A stretch of DNA of 64,000 nt. Source: Christensenella sp. UBA1685 (GTDB lineage: Bacteria > Bacillota > Clostridia > Christensenellales > CAG-138). Every line of letters begins with the position of its first letter. The first letter of the stretch is position 1. The position numbers and the translations under genes are program-made. The stretch lies in assembly GCA_002320595.1 (NCBI GenBank), contig DCKB01000008.1, forward strand, positions 1 to 64,000. The letters run 5' to 3'. The notes under the pieces are model-generated. The model searched no databases, was not told the DNA's origin, and was given only the letters and a program-made list of their open reading frames with translations. This document shows positions 60,007-64,000 of this stretch, one piece after another.

Positions 60007-61146
60007 CTATTTTTTCACCGCCGTTATGGCGCGGAACACCTGCTCCACACGGGAAGCAAGGTTCCGCCGGGCACGCCCCGGCTCCATGGCCTCCGCAAGC
60101 GCAAGCGGAGCCTGCGGGATGGCAAAATAAGCGTCAATTCCGCTTTGATTCACGGCCGCAGCATCGTCCGCCGTCGCGCCCGCAAAGGCAAGCGTCACCG
60201 CGCCGCACCGCTTGCCGAGCTGCGCTATGCCTATGGGCGCTTTTCCCATCGCCGTTTGGAAATCCATGCGGCCTTCCCCCGTTATAACAAAATCCGCCCC
60301 ATCCATATCGTCCGCGATGTGGATGGCATCGAGCACCAACGCGATTCCCGGTTCCAGCACCGCGGGCAAAAAGCTGATGAATGCATATCCAAGGCCGCCT
60401 GCAGCTCCCGAGCCCGGAAGCTGGTCCCCGCTTCTCCCGAATTGATGTTTCACCACTTCCGAAAAATGCCGCAGGCCATCATCCAGCTCTGCTGCAATCT
60501 CCGGCGTCGCCCCCTTTTGCGGGCCGTATATGCACGACGCGCCATTTGGCCCAAAGAGCGGGTTACTTACATCGCACGCAATCCGAAAGCGGCATTGCTC
60601 AAGGCGCGCATCTGCCCCGGAAGCGTCGATGCATGCCACCCGGCCGGCTGCGCGGCCGTCAATCCCCGCGCTTTCCCCCGCCGCTGTAAGGAAGCGGAAC
60701 CCAAGCGCCGTAAGCATGCCGATTCCCCCGTCGTTCGTGGCGCTGCCGCCGATCCCGATCAAAAACGAACGGCAGCCGCGTTCAAGCGCGTGAAGGATCA
60801 TTTCACCCAAACCATAGGTCGTGGTAAACCGCGGGTTGCGCTTTTCCGGCGGCACAAGCGGCAAGCCGCTGCAGCTCGCCATCTCCATGACCGCCATCCC
60901 GCCGGGCAGCATACCATATGCGCAGCACACAGGTTCTCCAAGCGGCCCGGTTACGCATACGGGCATCTTTTCTCCCGCAAGCCCTTCCACAAGCGCATCC
61001 ACAGTGCCTTCTCCTCCGTCCGCAACCGGGCGGACGATAACCTCCGCTTCCGGAACTGCCCGCAGCACGCCCTCCCGCACTGCGTTTCCTGCCTGAACCG
61101 AAGAAAGGCTCCCTTTAAAAGAGTCAATTGCGACAACAACCTTCAT
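60007..61146 (-). CDS. Glycerate kinase (GarK/GlxK family)
   Basis: A 379-residue kinase phosphorylating D-glycerate, normally to 2-phosphoglycerate in this family. It has the N-terminal VVVAIDSFKGSLSSVQAGNAV, then RPVADGGEGTVDALV, GIGGSATNDGGIGMLTALGF, NPLFGPNGASCIYGPQKGA and ITGEGRMDFQT. A CdaR-type regulator gene precedes it on the same strand (47-base gap), the pairing seen in sugar-diacid/glycerate loci. No diacid dehydratase genes are in the window. Confidence 0.93.
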   Translation of the reverse strand: MKVVVAIDSFKGSLSSVQAGNAVREGVLRAVPEAEVIVRPVADGGEGTVDALVEGLAGEKMPVCVTGPLGEPVCCAYGMLPGGMAVMEMASCSGLPLVPPEKRNPRFTTTYGLGEMILHALERGCRSFLIGIGGSATNDGGIGMLTALGFRFLTAAGESAGIDGRAAGRVACIDASGADARLEQCRFRIACDVSNPLFGPNGASCIYGPQKGATPEIAAELDDGLRHFSEVVKHQFGRSGDQLPGSGAAGGLGYAFISFLPAVLEPGIALVLDAIHIADDMDGADFVITGEGRMDFQTAMGKAPIGIAQLGKRCGAVTLAFAGATADDAAAVNQSGIDAYFAIPQAPLALAEAMEPGRARRNLASRVEQVFRAITAVKK

Positions 61147-61193
61147 GTTTCATCCCCTCCCCCAAAGACAGCGCAGTTGGATTTGTTTGAATA

Positions 61194-62354
61194 TCAATTA
61201 TGCATCGTATCCCGAATTTCACGGTAAAAGTAAATTGCAATATAAAACAGGGATGAATGCCGGATGGAACGCGGGTCATATCCGGTGCGCTCCGCGATGC
61301 GCCTGAGCTTATATTGCAGCGTATTTTTGTGGATGAAAAGCCGTTCTGCCGTTTTTGTGATCGACCCGTCATGGTCGTAAAAGATCTCAAGCATGGTCAG
61401 TTGCTGCGCAATTTCCGCATCGGTGAATCCACGCATGATCTTGCGCACATATTCCTGCTTGGTCACGGCATCCACCTGGTCCGCAAACACCTCCATGTTC
61501 AAATCTCCATATTTCCGAATGAACCACTTATGCGTGCGCATGCAGGCAGCCAGCGCACGTTCTGCCTTCACGCAATTCCGGTGCATTTCGGTGTAATCCG
61601 CCGGAGTGTCATCGATCCCGATGGCAAGGCATAAATGGTATTCCCGCTCTACGCGCGCCTGCAGTGCTGCGGCAATGCGCTCAAGCTCAGCGTCGCTTTG
61701 CGGCGTGACCATACAAATCAGCTTGGAGGCGGAGCGCAAAAACAGGTTGTTTTCATCCATGCACCCGATGTACCGCTCAATCATCTGCTCTGCGGAATCA
61801 ATCGCACGCAGCGTCGCCATGTCCTGCGCATTTTGGGGGTGATATGCGCTGCACGCAAGAACCCTGCGCGGGATCAGGATATCCATATTCAGTTCTCTGC
61901 CGCGTTCTGCGAATGCAGCATCGATATTTTTAGGGTCGCCGTTAAGCCACTCGTCCAAATAGCGGTTGCGCACATTTTCTCCGGTCAACCGCTCGTATGC
62001 GCGGTGTGCTTCTGAAAGCATCAGTTCCGCCATGCGCTGGATCACACGCGCTTTGTCCGCAATTTTTTCATAGTCCCCCGCAACGCTGAGCACTCCCAGC
62101 ACCTGACCTGCGGCTGCAATCGGACAATTCAGGCCGGGCGGCACGCGATCAAGCCGGCCGTCCTCCCGGACAATCAGTTCCGGCAGGTGCTGCGAAAGAA
62201 CCATCCATGCGCCCTCATGGAAGCCGCCGACGCACGCTGCGTCCGATGCGGCAATAATGATTCCGCGCTGATCCATGATGCTGATCTTCTCAGGAATCAC
62301 CGCATTTGCCTCCGTTACGATCCGTTCTGCCAGCTGTGTGGACAACAGTTCCAT
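61194..62354 (-). CDS. CdaR/PucR-family transcriptional regulator
   Basis: A 386-residue regulator. The N-terminal diacid-recognition domain (LAERIVTEANAVIPEKISIM, GIIIAASD, GLNCPIAAAGQVLGVLSVAG) is followed by a middle GGDEF-like fold without catalytic residues and a C-terminal PucR helix-turn-helix (GSITKTAERLFIHKNTLQYK LRRI). In E. coli CdaR senses glycerate and activates glycerate and diacid genes. Here it sits directly upstream of a glycerate kinase gene, so the same logic is likely. Confidence 0.9.
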   Translation of the reverse strand: MELLSTQLAERIVTEANAVIPEKISIMDQRGIIIAASDAACVGGFHEGAWMVLSQHLPELIVREDGRLDRVPPGLNCPIAAAGQVLGVLSVAGDYEKIADKARVIQRMAELMLSEAHRAYERLTGENVRNRYLDEWLNGDPKNIDAAFAERGRELNMDILIPRRVLACSAYHPQNAQDMATLRAIDSAEQMIERYIGCMDENNLFLRSASKLICMVTPQSDAELERIAAALQARVEREYHLCLAIGIDDTPADYTEMHRNCVKAERALAACMRTHKWFIRKYGDLNMEVFADQVDAVTKQEYVRKIMRGFTDAEIAQQLTMLEIFYDHDGSITKTAERLFIHKNTLQYKLRRIAERTGYDPRSIRHSSLFYIAIYFYREIRDTMHN

Positions 62355-62424
62355 GGGTTCCCTCTTCTTCCCGCGCGCCTCGCCCTTATTTCTAATTCAT
62401 TCTTTATTTTTCGGATTTTGCCGC

Positions 62425-62430
62425 TATAAT
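62425..62430 (+). promoter_or_regulatory. -10 box immediately before the iron-sulfur protein gene
   Basis: TATAAT ends six bases before the ATG at 62437. The transcript would then begin at or next to the start codon (leaderless). The -35 region is weak. Confidence 0.55.
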
Positions 62431-62436
62431 TATAGC

Positions 62437-63348
62437 ATGTACGATCTCATTAAAAAAGAAGCCTCTTCCTGCGGATTCGCAGAAGTGTTCTTTCTAAAGC
62501 CGCTCCGGCTGGACGCCTGGCATACCCGGGCGGCGCATCTCGGCGTGGGCGCATCCCTGCGGTTTGATGTGCCTGCTGCTTATCCGGGCGCAAGCTGTAT
62601 CCTGCTTTTGGTTTACGCATATGCGCCGTTCCCGGCCGGGGAACGTTTGAGCGCCTACTACCTTGCAAGCCAGCGCGGCTACCTTGCCTCGCAAGCGCTC
62701 GTGAAGGCGCTCTGCGCTTCCGGCATTCCCTGCGAAATTGCTGCCGTCCCCGCACGTGCGCTTGCCCTTGCAAACGGTGTTGGCGTTGCCGGCAAAAACG
62801 GGCTTTTGCGCATCGGCGCGTTCGGCTCGCGTTTCGCGCTTTATACGCTTGCTACAAGCGCATGTATGCCGCGCATAGAAGTTCCCGCAACCGCATCCTG
62901 TCCCGCTCAATGCGATGCGTGTATGCGTGCCTGCCCAATGGGCGCGATCACGCCAGAAGGGATTGATGCGGCGCACTGCATGCGTTATTTTATGGATGGT
63001 GCGGAATATCCGTTTTCCGTTTATCAGGCGCAGAGCACGCACATGGGCTGCGAAGTCTGCCAGGCCGTGTGTCCGCAAAATGCGCAGCTTGCAAAACGCA
63101 TCCCCGAAGAAGCGGAGCAGGCGGCATTTGCCTTGCCGCGTCTTATCGCAGGAGATGCGGCGGCGGCACGTTCACTTGTTGGCCGGAATCTGACGGGAAA
63201 CGGCAAACTAACGGCGGAGGCCATTTGTTTTGCCGCGCGCGCGGGGCTTCACGAAGCGGAAATCCGTACCGCGCTCATGGCTTCCCCGTTCCCGGCGGTA
63301 AAAAGGGCGGCAGCATGGGCTTTAGAACAGTATTTCATCAAAAAATAA
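62437..63348 (+). CDS. 4Fe-4S double-cluster protein, QueG-like
   Basis: A 303-residue protein related to epoxyqueuosine reductase (QueG). It has the central GVGVAGKNGLLRIGAFGSRF segment, then two ferredoxin-type clusters, CPAQCDACMRACPMGAI and MGCEVCQAVCPQN, and a C-terminal helical tail. It is shorter than QueG (about 380), mainly at the N terminus, so the last step of queuosine synthesis is only one possibility. No Shine-Dalgarno site precedes the ATG, and a -10 box ends six bases upstream. Confidence 0.82.
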   Translation: MYDLIKKEASSCGFAEVFFLKPLRLDAWHTRAAHLGVGASLRFDVPAAYPGASCILLLVYAYAPFPAGERLSAYYLASQRGYLASQALVKALCASGIPCEIAAVPARALALANGVGVAGKNGLLRIGAFGSRFALYTLATSACMPRIEVPATASCPAQCDACMRACPMGAITPEGIDAAHCMRYFMDGAEYPFSVYQAQSTHMGCEVCQAVCPQNAQLAKRIPEEAEQAAFALPRLIAGDAAAARSLVGRNLTGNGKLTAEAICFAARAGLHEAEIRTALMASPFPAVKRAAAWALEQYFIKK

Positions 63349-63415
63349 TAGTTCTTTGAGGCTTTTGTAACAGTTTTGTGATACATTTTTCCGCTGCGTG
63401 GTGTATACTAAATTT

Positions 63416-63505
63416 GCAAGTGAGAAAACTGGCAGTGATGAAAGTTCCCCCCCTTTCAAACCAACCGTTTTCAGCGGCTCCTTCTTTTGAAGGAGTCGTT
63501 TTTTT
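63416..63505 (+). ncRNA. Candidate small RNA with C-rich loop
   Basis: Between the iron-sulfur gene and the SRP RNA lies a structured stretch. A TATACT box (63404-63409) would start a transcript near 63416. GAAAAC-T-GG pairs with CC-GTTTTC. Inside it TGAAAG pairs with CTTTCA around a loop TTCCCCCC, and a strong terminator ends at 63505. A C-rich loop exposed on a stem resembles Gram-positive small RNAs that bind Shine-Dalgarno sequences. The -35 is poor, so it could instead be the 3' UTR of the upstream gene. Confidence 0.5.
63475..63505 (+). terminator. Strong terminator
   Basis: CGGCTCCTTC pairs with GAAGGAGTCG (ten pairs, one G-U) across TTTT, followed by seven T. It ends the iron-sulfur gene transcript and/or the small RNA candidate. 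Confidence 0.9.
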
Positions 63506-63516
63506 GTGTTTTCCGC

Positions 63517-63545
63517 TTGCATTCGGACGCGATACAAGGTAGAAT
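63517..63545 (+). promoter_or_regulatory. Promoter of the SRP RNA gene
   Basis: TTGCAT, 17-base spacer, TAGAAT, a few bases before the mature SRP RNA 5' end. Confidence 0.8.
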
Positions 63546-63548
63546 AGT

Positions 63549-63824
63549 CATGCCGCGCTAGGCGGGGAGTTAGCGGTGCCCTATACCTGCAATCCGCTAC
63601 AGCAGGGTACAATCCCCGTTTTGAGGCTTGAGCTTGTGGGGTCTGGGATCGGCAAGGAGCGTTGATCGCCGGGTCCTGTGCAATCGGCATCTGTGAACCA
63701 TGTCAGGTCCTGACGGAAGCAGCATTAAGCGGAGCAGCCGATGTGCCGCGGGTTTGCCTGGCAGGAGCCGCCTGCCGTATATTCCGCCCGGAAGCGCATT
63801 GCCGAGAAACGGGTGCGCGGCAAG
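63549..63824 (+). ncRNA. ffs: Signal recognition particle RNA, large (Alu-containing) type
   Basis: About 276 nt, close to the 271-nt B. subtilis scRNA. The 5' Alu domain reads GCTAGGCGGGGAGTTAGCGG then TGCCCTATACCTGCAATCCG. The S domain has the Ffh-binding helix 8 ATGTCAGGTCCTGACGGAAG and CAGCATTAAG. GCCGCGC at 63552 pairs with GCGCGGC at 63815, closing the molecule. It guides ribosomes making membrane and secreted proteins to the membrane. Ends are estimated to within a few bases. Confidence 0.95.
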
Positions 63825-63863
63825 CAAAAGCGCGATGGAACAAATTCCATCGCGCTTTTGCTT
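63822..63863 (+). terminator. Terminator of SRP RNA
   Basis: A perfect 19-base-pair hairpin (AAGCAAAAGCGCGATGGAA and its complement) with a CAAA loop and T-rich 3' arm directly follows the mature SRP RNA. Confidence 0.8.
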
Positions 63864-63912
63864 ACTTTCCGCACATGCCCTATGATACTTTCCCAGCCAG
63901 GAGGGTAAGCCG

Positions 63913-63993
63913 ATGCTTCCGGAAGAAATCACTTTTTTGAAAAAATGCCTTCCATGTTGTCCGTCTATCAGGCGCTTCGCGATCAGTTGGTAA
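63913..63993 (+). CDS. Short ORF or frameshifted start of the next gene
   Basis: ATG at 63913 lies eight bases after a perfect AGGAGG but runs only 26 codons (starting MLPEEITFLKK) to TAA at 63991. At the TTTTTTGAAAAAATG run, a shift by one base backwards would continue into an open frame, PSMLSVYQALRDQLVKR, up to the window end. It may be a leader peptide before a gene starting at 63945 or 63954, a one-base sequence error, or slippage. The edge of the window prevents a decision. Confidence 0.4.
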   Translation: MLPEEITFLKKCLPCCPSIRRFAISW

Positions 63994-64000
63994 AACGCTG

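Noticed and set aside
1..64000. CRISPR arrays, tRNA or rRNA genes, prophage or integrative element
   Set aside because: No regularly spaced repeats, cloverleaf sequences, rRNA cores, integrases or phage structural genes were found; the only mobile trace is the IS256 remnant.

Overview
The window is a 64 kb chromosomal segment of a moderately GC-rich Bacillota, most likely class Clostridia. The evidence is the gene order (dgt-dnaG-rpoD, infC-rpmI-rplT, mreBCD-mrdA, a yqzL-like gene beside recO), Gram-positive Shine-Dalgarno sites (AGGAGG), a long Alu-domain SRP RNA, a GAAC-N4-GTTC LexA box, and a Bacillus-type EF-P with a candidate partner reductase. No rRNA, tRNA, CRISPR array, prophage or intact transposon was seen. 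Most of it is housekeeping chromosome.

Layout. 1-283: decayed IS256-type transposase. 0.4-9.2 kb: AT-richer accessory region with a dipeptide ABC transporter, a beta-lactamase-fold hydrolase, an M55 D-aminopeptidase and a divergent AraC regulator, with paired direct repeats over both promoters. 9.2-16 kb: deacetylase remnant, SDR reductase, acyl carrier protein, secreted MBL-fold protein, GNAT, and a GH2/MFS sugar operon. 16-19.7 kb: trmK, Nif3-like gene, zinc-ribbon gene, RNase P RNA, SPOR protein. 19.7-26.8 kb: two-component system with a DUF4342 gene, a lipoprotein, pncB, lgt, and SOS-controlled dinB. 26.9-34.3 kb: mreBCD-mrdA and a divergent Maf-DUF5071-Nudix fusion with a second Nudix gene. 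34.3-36.4 kb: rRNA methyltransferase and infC-rpmI-rplT behind an attenuator leader. 36.4-48 kb: carboxypeptidase, AlaX, PepF, PrsA-like foldase, pgsA, an orphan substrate-binding lipoprotein, EF-P, a propeller lipoprotein and a frameshifted amidase. 48.3-55.4 kb: rpoD, dnaG, dgt, ppdK. 55.6-63.3 kb: recO, yqzL-like gene, cyclase, M20 peptidase-alr, glycerate kinase-CdaR, an iron-sulfur protein. 63.4-64 kb: a possible small RNA, the SRP RNA, and a short ORF at the edge.

How they fit together. The clearest pathway is uptake and cleavage of D-amino-acid peptides (wall-derived or host/diet-derived): transporter, D-aminopeptidase and serine hydrolase under an AraC switch. Alanine racemase elsewhere could feed D-alanine back into metabolism. 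Cell-wall and envelope genes recur (mre operon, PBP2, SPOR, PrsA, lgt, amidase, carboxypeptidase). The most unusual items are the Maf-DUF5071-Nudix fusion, an inverted pair of intergenic repeats ending in the same hairpin, a C-rich-loop small RNA candidate beside the SRP gene, the paired AraC operators, and an infC gene that appears to start at ATA.
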